Shown: piece after piece, positions 7,803 to 16,100 of the stretch
Layout: each line of letters begins with the position of its first letter
How positions within the stretch are numbered: the stretch's first letter is position 1
From: JL08 sp039969355
Lineage (GTDB): Bacteria > Pseudomonadota > Alphaproteobacteria > Rhodobacterales > Rhodobacteraceae
Reading direction: 5' to 3'
NCBI GenBank assembly: GCA_039969355.1
Contig: JBDVOA010000007.1
Location: forward strand, 186,001-250,000
DNA length: 64,000 nt
The notes under the pieces: model-generated
What the model was told of the DNA's origin: nothing
Database searches by the model: none
The model's input: the letters and a program-made list of their open reading frames with translations, nothing else
Program-made: the position numbers and the translations under genes

Positions 7803-10097
7803 ATGAGTCGTTTCGCTGCCCCTATCGCCGAGCAAATCTGGGACATGAAATACCGGTTCAAGGATGCTGATGGCACCGCCCGAGATGGCTGTGTTGAAGA
7901 TACCTGGCGCCGGATTGCGGCTGACCTCGCGCAGGTGGAAGCTGACCCTAAAGCGTGGGAAGATCGATTTTATTACGCACTTGAAGACTTCAAATACCTG
8001 CCTGCCGGGCGCATTACGGCGGGCGCGGGCACGGCGCGCAGCGTCACTCTGTTCAACTGTTTTGTAATGGGGACCGTACCCGACAGTCTGGACGGTATTT
8101 TCGAGATGCTGAAAGAGGCCGCGCTAACCATGCAGCAGGGAGGGGGCATCGGCTACGACTTTAGCACAATCCGTCCCAAAGGCGCTGACGTTCTGGGGGT
8201 ATCGGCAGATGCATCCGGTCCGTTGTCCTTTATGGATGTGTGGGACTCAATGTGCCGCACGATCATGAGCGCCGGAAGCCGGCGTGGCGCGATGATGGCG
8301 ACGATGCGGTGTGATCACCCAGACATATACGAATTCATTACAGCCAAATCGGACGCGGCACGTCTGAGGATGTTCAACCTGTCGGTTTTGACCACGGACG
8401 CTTTCATGGAAGCGGTGAAGGCCGACCAGCCATGGGATTTGCAGTTTAATGGCAAAGTTTACGGCACCGGTCAGGCACGCGATCTGTGGAACAAAATAAT
8501 GCAATCCACATATGATTTCGCCGAACCTGGGGTGATTTTCATTGATCGGATCAATGCTGCAAACAACCTGAACTATTGCGAGACCATAGCCGCGACAAAC
8601 CCGTGCGGCGAACAACCTCTGCCTCCTTATGGTGCCTGCCTTCTTGGTTCGATCAATATGGCGCGCTTGGTGTCAGATCCCTTTGAAGATGCGGCGGCGC
8701 TGGATGAAATCGCGATGTCCGATCTCGTCGCGACGGCGGTACGGATGATGGACAACGTTGTTGACGTCTCGAGGTTTCCGTTAGAGGCGCAAGCTCAGGA
8801 AGCGCAATCCAAGCGACGCATTGGATTGGGCGTAACAGGGCTTGCGGATGCTCTGCTCCTGGTTGGCTTGCGATATGGATCGGACGAGGCCGCGCGCCAA
8901 ACCGAAGACTGGCTTCACGCAATCGCCAGAGCCGCCTATCTGGCATCGGTTGATCTGGCCAAAGAAAAGGGGCCTTTCCAGCTTTTTGAGGCCGAGGACT
9001 ACCTTGCATCTGGCACAATGAATGCGATGGACGAAGATGTGCGTGATGCGATCCGCGAACATGGCATACGGAACGCGCTGCTCACCTCCATTGCACCAAC
9101 TGGTACCATCAGCCTTTATGCAGGTAATGTGAGTTCCGGTATCGAGCCGGTCTTTGCCTATGCCTATACACGCAAAGTTTTGCAAAAAGACGGATCGCGC
9201 ACTGAAGAAGAGGTTGTGGATTACGCAGTGCAGATGTGGCGCGACAAATTTGGCGACAAGGAATTGCCAGAGCATTTTGTGAATGCCCAATCGCTGGCGC
9301 CTCTGGATCACGTCAAGATGCAGGCAGCGGCGCAGAAATGGGTGGATTCCTCAATTTCCAAAACCATCAACTGCCCCGAGGACATCAGCTTTGAGGCGTT
9401 CAAGGATGTTTATATGGAGGCCTGGGACAGCGGCTGTAAAGGCTGCACCACGTATCGGCCGAACGATGTAACTGGGTCGATTTTGAGTGTGTCGGAAGAG
9501 ACGCCGAAGGCTGCTGCCCCAGAAGTGATTACTTCGGACCCCGCAGAACCCCTCACTCCGCACGGCGACGTCATCTACATGTCCGAGCCGTTGGATCGCC
9601 CCTCGGAACTCGAAGGCAATACCTACAAAGTCAAATGGCCCGACAGCGAACATGCGCTCTACATCACCATCAATGATATCGTCTTCAATGGCCATCGTCG
9701 CCCGTTTGAGGTGTTCATCAATTCCAAAAATATGGAACATTTTGCCTGGACGGTGGCCCTGACCCGGATGATCTCTGCCGTGTTCCGGCGCGGTGGGGAC
9801 GTGTCCTTTGTGGTGGAAGAGCTAAAAGCGGTTTTTGACCCGCGCGGCGGTGCCTGGATGGGGGGAAAATACATCCCATCCATTCTCGCAGCTATCGGTG
9901 GAGTAATCGAACAACACCTGATCGCAACCGGATTCATCGAGGGAGAAGGCATGGGACTCAAGGCCGATCCGCAGGCTAAAGTCGTGGGCCTCGATGCGCC
10001 GCGTGGCAAAGCTTGCCCTAGCTGCGGCCAGTTCGAACTGCGCATGATTGAAGGCTGTATGACCTGCGGCAACTGCGGTCATTCAAAGTGCAGTTAA
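7803..10097 (+). CDS. nrdJ: Adenosylcobalamin-dependent (class II) ribonucleotide reductase
   Basis: Reduces ribonucleotides to deoxyribonucleotides using adenosylcobalamin to form the thiyl radical, so oxygen is not needed. It has 764 residues. Visible are the first redox Cys region (TLFNCFVMGTVPDS), the QQGGGIGYDFS segment, the catalytic NPCGEQPLPPYGACLLGS loop, and the phosphate-binding PTGTISLYAG. A C-terminal Cys-rich tail (CPSCGQFELRMIEGCMTCGNC) resembles a zinc ribbon. The ATG is preceded by GGAGG (7792-7796). The nrdR gene near 63.2 kb encodes the usual repressor family for such genes. I saw no cobalamin riboswitch upstream. Confidence 0.96.
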   Translation: MSRFAAPIAEQIWDMKYRFKDADGTARDGCVEDTWRRIAADLAQVEADPKAWEDRFYYALEDFKYLPAGRITAGAGTARSVTLFNCFVMGTVPDSLDGIFEMLKEAALTMQQGGGIGYDFSTIRPKGADVLGVSADASGPLSFMDVWDSMCRTIMSAGSRRGAMMATMRCDHPDIYEFITAKSDAARLRMFNLSVLTTDAFMEAVKADQPWDLQFNGKVYGTGQARDLWNKIMQSTYDFAEPGVIFIDRINAANNLNYCETIAATNPCGEQPLPPYGACLLGSINMARLVSDPFEDAAALDEIAMSDLVATAVRMMDNVVDVSRFPLEAQAQEAQSKRRIGLGVTGLADALLLVGLRYGSDEAARQTEDWLHAIARAAYLASVDLAKEKGPFQLFEAEDYLASGTMNAMDEDVRDAIREHGIRNALLTSIAPTGTISLYAGNVSSGIEPVFAYAYTRKVLQKDGSRTEEEVVDYAVQMWRDKFGDKELPEHFVNAQSLAPLDHVKMQAAAQKWVDSSISKTINCPEDISFEAFKDVYMEAWDSGCKGCTTYRPNDVTGSILSVSEETPKAAAPEVITSDPAEPLTPHGDVIYMSEPLDRPSELEGNTYKVKWPDSEHALYITINDIVFNGHRRPFEVFINSKNMEHFAWTVALTRMISAVFRRGGDVSFVVEELKAVFDPRGGAWMGGKYIPSILAAIGGVIEQHLIATGFIEGEGMGLKADPQAKVVGLDAPRGKACPSCGQFELRMIEGCMTCGNCGHSKCS

Positions 10098-10145
10098 TTA
10101 CTTAGCTGCGCTTTTTCTTGATTGCTCAACATTTACATAGAGACG

Positions 10146-11045
10146 CTATAGTTTGAAGCGGTTCTCTCGATGCCAAGTAACAAATTCAAGCCTTGGTCGA
10201 TTGGCTGGTCGTTCGGGGATCATGAGCCTGCCTGAAGTATTGATCATCTCCATGACGGCGCCCGGATCGTTGCTTTGTCGGGAGACAAGTATAGTAAGGT
10301 CATCGGAGATTCCCACTAACCCTCGATCAAACATCCAGTGAGCAGTGCCAGAAAGCGCTAGTCCATTGCTTACAATGTCAGGACCGTCTTGGTCTACTGG
10401 CCTTATGTGCGCAGCCTCTACTTCGGCTCGACCACCGCCATTGATAAGTCGAAGGCCCGTTATGGCACATCGTTCACTGTAAGCGCGGAGGACGTTCTTC
10501 CTAAAGTTTCGGTCCCGTATTACGCGGTTGGTCAACTGATTGACTCGTTCTCGAACTGATAGATGTTGAAAGGGAACCCGTGTTTCTTGGAAACCGTCGG
10601 TCTGTGCATCGCGGTCAATCCTCGGCAGAATATCTTGGTCTTGCCCAAGGCCACTTTCAACGATCCGGGCGAAATCCTCGGAGGATAGTGGTCGCACAGC
10701 TGCTTGAGCACGGCCAGAAATTCTCCCATGATCATTTAAGAGGCCTTTCTCAACGATACTGTCTGCATCGCGGAATGGCACCGGGTCGCCAAAGTCGAGA
10801 TATGTTCCTGGTTCGATGATGGCCAAGTGCATGTCCGCGTTCCTTGGGTCCGGTATCGCTTCTTGAATCTTTGCAACAGCAAAGTAGCCCTTAGTGTTTT
10901 TGACCTTGCTGGGTTCGAGGTAAATTATCCAGTCGCCCTCGCATTGCTGGACACGCGTGAGGTATTGTTTCGGAAACTGATATCGTTCCGACGGGACGTC
11001 ATCATAAATTGAATCAGTCCGGTGGATGAAAACTGCAAACGCCAT
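10146..11045 (-). CDS. HNH endonuclease, stand-alone restriction-like
   Basis: About 299 residues from ATG 11045. An upstream TTG (11081) lacks a ribosome binding site. The N-terminal half (FAVFIHRTDSIYDDVPSERY, then GDWIIYLEPSK and GYFAVAKI) resembles PUA/EVE-type nucleic-acid readers found on putative restriction endonucleases. The C-terminal part carries the HNH motif: CAITG, AEVEAAHIRP, then NGLALSGTAHWMFDRGLVG. Such proteins may cut modified or foreign DNA. No methyltransferase gene is beside it, so a classical restriction-modification pair is not indicated. The AT-rich flank hints at lateral acquisition. Confidence 0.8.
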   Translation of the reverse strand: MAFAVFIHRTDSIYDDVPSERYQFPKQYLTRVQQCEGDWIIYLEPSKVKNTKGYFAVAKIQEAIPDPRNADMHLAIIEPGTYLDFGDPVPFRDADSIVEKGLLNDHGRISGRAQAAVRPLSSEDFARIVESGLGQDQDILPRIDRDAQTDGFQETRVPFQHLSVRERVNQLTNRVIRDRNFRKNVLRAYSERCAITGLRLINGGGRAEVEAAHIRPVDQDGPDIVSNGLALSGTAHWMFDRGLVGISDDLTILVSRQSNDPGAVMEMINTSGRLMIPERPANRPRLEFVTWHRENRFKL

Positions 11046-11081
11046 CTTGTTGAGAATGCCTGAAAACCGTGAAGGAGCCAA

Positions 11082-11522
11082 TGTACAACGCTTCTAAACA
11101 GAAGAATCTGTTCGGGAAAGCAGAGGGATGGGGATTTGTTCGGTGATTCGTTGTGATCATACTTTGCGATCACGGCACCAAGTATTTGAGCTTCTAGAGT
11201 TAGTAGTGGAATGAATGTCAACTTAACTATAAGAAATTAAACGATAAAATAACATATCGAGCAAACCAATTGATATGGTTATCTAGAAATTCGTAACCCC
11301 ATGGACTCTACCAGTCGTATACGTACTCCGGTTAAGTTTTAGGTTACGCGTAATGATCGACAAATCAAACCAACGTGCCGAAACGGCACGGCATCACGAA
11401 ACAATAATTGTTCGCCGCGCAACGTAGTTTGTCAGTGTTGACTATCACCAGCATTATCAGGCAGTGAAAATTGACTAATTTGGCTCTGCACTTTGAAGAG
11501 CAGGTCATCCATTCCTAATACG
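11082..11522. other. AT-rich intergenic region with one perfect hairpin
   Basis: No gene was seen here. The stretch 11220-11350 is AT-rich compared with its surroundings. CGTGCCG-AAA-CGGCACG (11374-11390) is a perfect 7-bp hairpin lying after the stop of the leftward SnoaL-like gene. It could be a weak terminator, although it has no proper T run. The promoter of the HNH gene should lie in 11050-11250 on the minus strand, but no convincing boxes were found. Confidence 0.4.
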
Positions 11523-12281
11523 TCAGAACTTCCCGTTTTCATTCTTCCATTCGCTGCGTGGTGGGATAGCCTCAATGGTATCCCAATGCTCGACGATCAA
11601 GTCGTTCGCGACGCGGAACAGGTCATAGAAGCTGGAATGCTCGCCGTAGCGGGCGCCTTCGCTGACGCAAAGCACAAAATTACCTTCGGCAAGCACCCGA
11701 TGGAGGCGCTTGTAGCGTACAATAAGATTGCCGCCATTCGTTCCCTCTAAAGCGAAACGCAGTGCCGCAATGCCATCGCCCAACACAGGGTTGTGCTGGA
11801 TCAGATCGTTGTCCAGATAGTGGGGAAGCATGTCGAGCCTGCGATCGATCATTACGTCGCTGACGAAGTCACGCACAAACGCCCGGTTGATCTCGGTTTT
11901 GTCGAGATCGGTGATCTCCGTACTTCCGTCCAGCATGCCACGACCCGATGGATTTAGGTCTGCAATCGGTTGGATGTTGTCCCAGTGCTCAACCGCGCGA
12001 CCGTCTTCGAACCGGAACACTTCGAATGCGGCTCTGACGCTGGCAAAATCGTATTCGTTATGTGCAAATGCAAAATCACCGTCTTCAAAGACGCGCATGA
12101 AAGTTACCTTGGGCGATGTCGTGGACAATCGCGCAAACAGTGCGGCAATCCCTTCACTGCCTTCATGAGTTTGAGGGTTGTGCTGAATGTATTTTTCTTC
12201 ATTTACGACTGCGGCAGCCATAGCGTCACCGGTCTCGATACCACTCAGGAACTTACGCAGAAGATCTTTCTTGGAAGGCAT
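11523..12281 (-). CDS. Tandem SnoaL-like / NTF2-fold protein
   Basis: A 252-residue protein made of two related halves, each resembling SnoaL-like (NTF2 superfamily) cone-shaped barrels. Half one has EKYIQHNPQTHEG, DFAFAHNEYDF and EVFRFEDGRAVEHWDNIQPI. Half two has NDLIQHNPVLGDG and DLFRVANDLIVEHWDTIEAI. The repeated signatures are 'IQHNP' and 'VEHWD.I', about 120 residues apart. Many such proteins are of unknown substrate, and no specific reaction can be assigned. It lies alone between the HNH gene and the uracil-DNA-glycosylase-like gene. Confidence 0.75.
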   Translation of the reverse strand: MPSKKDLLRKFLSGIETGDAMAAAVVNEEKYIQHNPQTHEGSEGIAALFARLSTTSPKVTFMRVFEDGDFAFAHNEYDFASVRAAFEVFRFEDGRAVEHWDNIQPIADLNPSGRGMLDGSTEITDLDKTEINRAFVRDFVSDVMIDRRLDMLPHYLDNDLIQHNPVLGDGIAALRFALEGTNGGNLIVRYKRLHRVLAEGNFVLCVSEGARYGEHSSFYDLFRVANDLIVEHWDTIEAIPPRSEWKNENGKF

Positions 12282-12421
12282 GGCACCCGATCAAATCAAA
12301 AAAATTTGTCCGCAGTGTGCAATATCGAATAAAGGCAGGCAACGGGGTGGTAACTTCTCAGGCCGGGATTCATGCAGGATCACGGCATCAATTTCGAATT
12401 CAGTTGCTTTTGAGTAGCCCG

Positions 12422-13030
12422 CTAGACTATCGGCGCACTAGAGGCAGAATCGCGCAATAACTGCGCTGCCCTGGATCGAATGCGCGGCACAACCTGATCC
12501 TCAAACCATCTGTTTTTCTTAAGCCATCTGTTGTTGCGTGGGCTGGGGTGAGGCAAAACGAATATGCCGTTGCTGCCTTCCGATGCAAGCCGCACAGCAT
12601 CAGTGACTGACTTGCCTTTTAGATTTGGCAAGTGCCAGGCGATGGCGTAGGAGCCAAGCACCAGGGTCAGTTTGATGTTTGTGAGGGACTGCATCACAGG
12701 GGATCGCCAGGTTTGTGCGCATTCTGGTCTAGGTGGTTTGTCTCCGCCGGACCCCGAGCCGGGAAAACACAACCCCATTGGAAATATGGCAATCCTCTTG
12801 TCGTCGTAAAAGGTTGCGCGATCCACGCCAAGCCAGGCGCGCAGGCGCTCTCCGGATGGATCATCAAAGGGACGATCCTTGACGTGGGTTATACGCCCGG
12901 GGGCTTGCCCGACAATCAATATCCTGGCTTGTTCATCCAGCTGGAAAATGGGGTTTGGGCCCAACTCCAAGCCTTTGCAAAGCGTACAGCCTCGCATTTT
13001 TGACATGAGTGATCTTAGGTCTTCCGACAC
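12422..13030 (-). CDS. Uracil-DNA glycosylase family protein
   Basis: A 202-residue protein of the uracil-DNA glycosylase superfamily. Seen are an N-terminal CTLC, motif 1 (ILIVGQAPGRITHVKDRPF) and motif 2 with a family-like HPSPRNNRW near the C-terminus, as in the COG1573-type branch. Family members remove uracil from DNA, but several divergent members have other roles. The N-terminal Cys pair (CTLCKG) alone is not enough to assign a 4Fe-4S cluster. The GTG start at 13030 is preceded by GAGGGT. A hairpin (GCGGCGG 13079-13085 with CCGCCGC 13103-13109) separates it from the giant kinase gene. Confidence 0.8.
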   Translation of the reverse strand: MSEDLRSLMSKMRGCTLCKGLELGPNPIFQLDEQARILIVGQAPGRITHVKDRPFDDPSGERLRAWLGVDRATFYDDKRIAIFPMGLCFPGSGSGGDKPPRPECAQTWRSPVMQSLTNIKLTLVLGSYAIAWHLPNLKGKSVTDAVRLASEGSNGIFVLPHPSPRNNRWLKKNRWFEDQVVPRIRSRAAQLLRDSASSAPIV

Positions 13031-13124
13031 GCCGACCCTCTATTTGGGTTTGACCATAACCTGAAGTTCTCAGATAACGCGGCGGTCAGCAACGCAAAGG
13101 GTCCGCCGCAAGACATAGCAATGC

Positions 13125-16100
13125 CTACTCGTACTCTTTGAGGATAGAGCGCGCATCTGGTGGTACGGCGGTAAACCGTACAGCGAAGGACCCTCCTGAC
13201 ATAGATTGATCAAGAACCTTAGCGTAGATACTTGTCGCGGTTTCGGAACCGTCTGCGCGTTCTAACAAGAGTTGCAGATCGGTGAAGGGGGAGGGCGTGA
13301 ATTCGCTTTGGATCAGCGCCTCAGTAGAGGACAAATTCAGCACAAACCCGGATTGCTCTTTTCCTACGACTTTTTTGCCGGAAAGCAGACGGTATTTTAT
13401 ATGAACTGGTGGGTCGAGAGCAGTGCGTTGCGTTTCACTTGATCCAAGCTTCAGATCGTAGCTTCCGCCCAATCCTGTCACATCATAAACAGTTATCGGA
13501 GTGGCTAGGCCTTTCGGCTCAATGACGTCGGAATCCTTCAGGGCTAACTGTGTTTTTACAGCATCTTTGGTGCCCTTGGATATCAGGACCTGACCACCGA
13601 CAGTATAACCTTCTATCCGCGCAGCAAGGTTTACGTTACTACCAACGACACTGTATTTGGCGCGTTTTCGAGAACCGATGTTTCCGACGACCACTTCGCC
13701 TGTATTGATCCCAATCCCCATTTCGAGGTCTGGCAGTCCGTTTTGGGAATTCCACGTGTTGACACGCGACATAGCGAGTTGCATTTCAAGGGCGCAGGCA
13801 ACCGCGCGTTCTGCATCGTCGGGTCTCTGCAGCGGGGCCCCGAACACGGTCAGGATTGCGTCCCCAATAAAGGCGTCGATGGTGCCATTGTATTTCTGGA
13901 TCACAGTTGTCATTTCGCTGAGGTAGTTGTTCAGCAATTTGACAATGGTTTCCGGTGGCAGCACATCGGAAAATGTAGCAAAGCCCCGCAAGTCAGACAG
14001 CAATACAGTAACAGTGCCTTTACGCCCGCTGAAATCCAGGCCGTCTGCGGAACGCAACAATCTGTCGGCAACTTCGCTGGACAGATATCGGCCAAAGGTT
14101 TGTTCGATGAAGCGAGAGTGCACTTCGAGCTGTTCTGTCCGTTCGCGGACCTTGTCTTCCAGATTTTCGACAAGCTCTGCATTATTGATCGAAATGGCAA
14201 TCTGTCCTGAAAGCAGGGACAACAGACGGACGCTGTCCGGCGTAAACGCAGAGTCGACCAGATCATTCTCCAAATAAGCCAGACCAATCAACTCGCCTTG
14301 ATGCATGATGGGATGGCATAGGACTGATCGCGTTTCGCGAGATTGAATATAAGGATCAACCATGAAACGCCCATCTTGTTGGGCATCTGCGAGGACAATG
14401 ACCTCTTTGGTGCGGGCGACGTAGTTGATGACGCCTTTGGGAACGAGCCGGGCACCATCTTCCGAGTCAAGTGGCAGGGCCAACAAAACAGAAGCTTCAT
14501 CAGATAGCACGCTTGCTTCAGCGTCAACGTACAGCTTTCCAGCACGGGCCAAGAGCAGAACACCGCGCTGCGCGCCCGCGTTTTCAATGAGAATGGCAAG
14601 GAGCCGGTCAAGCAGGCGCGGTAGCAAAACCTCGCCCGAGATCGTTTGCGCCGCTTTTGTCAGGGTTTCGATGTCCAGTACGGAGCTCGCTGACAGAGTC
14701 GTATCGGCTCTTGTTGTGCTGACAAGCGTTTCGGTGATCGGCAAATGCGCAGTCCGCGCGTCGCGATATTCAGTAAGGAGTTGAGGGAACTCCAGCTCCA
14801 GTTCTTCAACCTTACGTTCGGCACCCCAAAGTTGGTAGGTATGACGCGCATCCCGCAGGTACATTGCGCCGACGCGTGATTTTGGGCGGCGCTCCATCAT
14901 GAACCGTGCAGCCAGTTCGTTTGCCAATGCCTCATCTTGTAAGATGCGGCTCTTCTGAGCGGCATCGATGGCGCTGTCGTATAGATCAGCAGCCGCGGAT
15001 TCGTCCTCTGTGATACGCGCCAGCTCGGCCTCGACCAAAAGCCGCTTTGCCAGAAAATTATCGGGACAATTGTCTGACCAAACTGTCAGTTGCGCCAGAT
15101 TGCCCCGGATTTTTTCTAATGCCGCGACGGCCTGCTCGCTTTCACCACCGACGTAAAGGGCCGATAGTGACAGGGACTGATAAAGTAAATGGTCGGCTAG
15201 GTTTGGATGGTTGACAATAAAACTAAGTGAGGTTTCGATTTCTTCGGTAGCGCGCAAAGCTTCAGAGGGCCTGCCAAACAGATAGAGCGCCTGAGCCTTC
15301 AGGATATTGTAAAGGCATTTAGCCATTGCGAGCTGGTCCCGGTCGCAGGATCGCAAATAGGTAGCTTCGTCAATGTCGCCTGCAGAAAAATCCGTGCTCG
15401 ATTTCGTGCGACCTGCTAGGGTCGACAAAACAATCTGATGCGCCTGAATGCCGGCTTCCGCGCCTCGGTTTTGCGTGCGCGTGGCAAAGCCCAACTGATC
15501 AGGTATCGCATCCAGAACCCGGTCCAAGGATCGCCCTGCAAAGGTATCCAGCAATACCCGGTACATCACCAGGTACCCAGCCCAGAGAATATCGCCCGAG
15601 TTCAATCCCTCATAATAACCACGATCTACCACTTTTATCGCTTCTCGCACATGCAGAACCCATGGAATTATTTCTACGCCATGCACCAGACAAACTGTTG
15701 CAGTCGGCGCTTGCCCCTGAAATTTATCGCATAGACGCATGGCAAGCCGGCCGAATTCCATGCCTTCCTTGTAGCGCCCCATGAACGCCCCTAACACGAG
15801 GCCGTAGTTGGCAAAAAACAGCGCGGATTCCGGAGAGTTACCATGCTGAAGCGAAAGCCGCACGGATGTCCCCACAATCACCGGGAACAACCGTTGATTG
15901 TAAAGAAAAGCGGCAATCGTCAGATGGCGCAGGCAGCGCTGAGCCAGCGCTATCTCCGGGCTTGTCGCGTCCGGATTATCAAATAGCGAGGCGATCTCTT
16001 TGTCCTGCAGCAACTCCATTGCTGCCCCAATAGCCTGTTGACCCGCTGCATCCAGGTCTTCCTGTGGCAGGTCGACCCCTAATAGGGCAAGTGCCTTGCC

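Noticed and set aside
8781..9311. Antisense frame inside nrdJ
   Set aside because: No ribosome binding site or domain, and the nrdJ frame is complete and recognisable.
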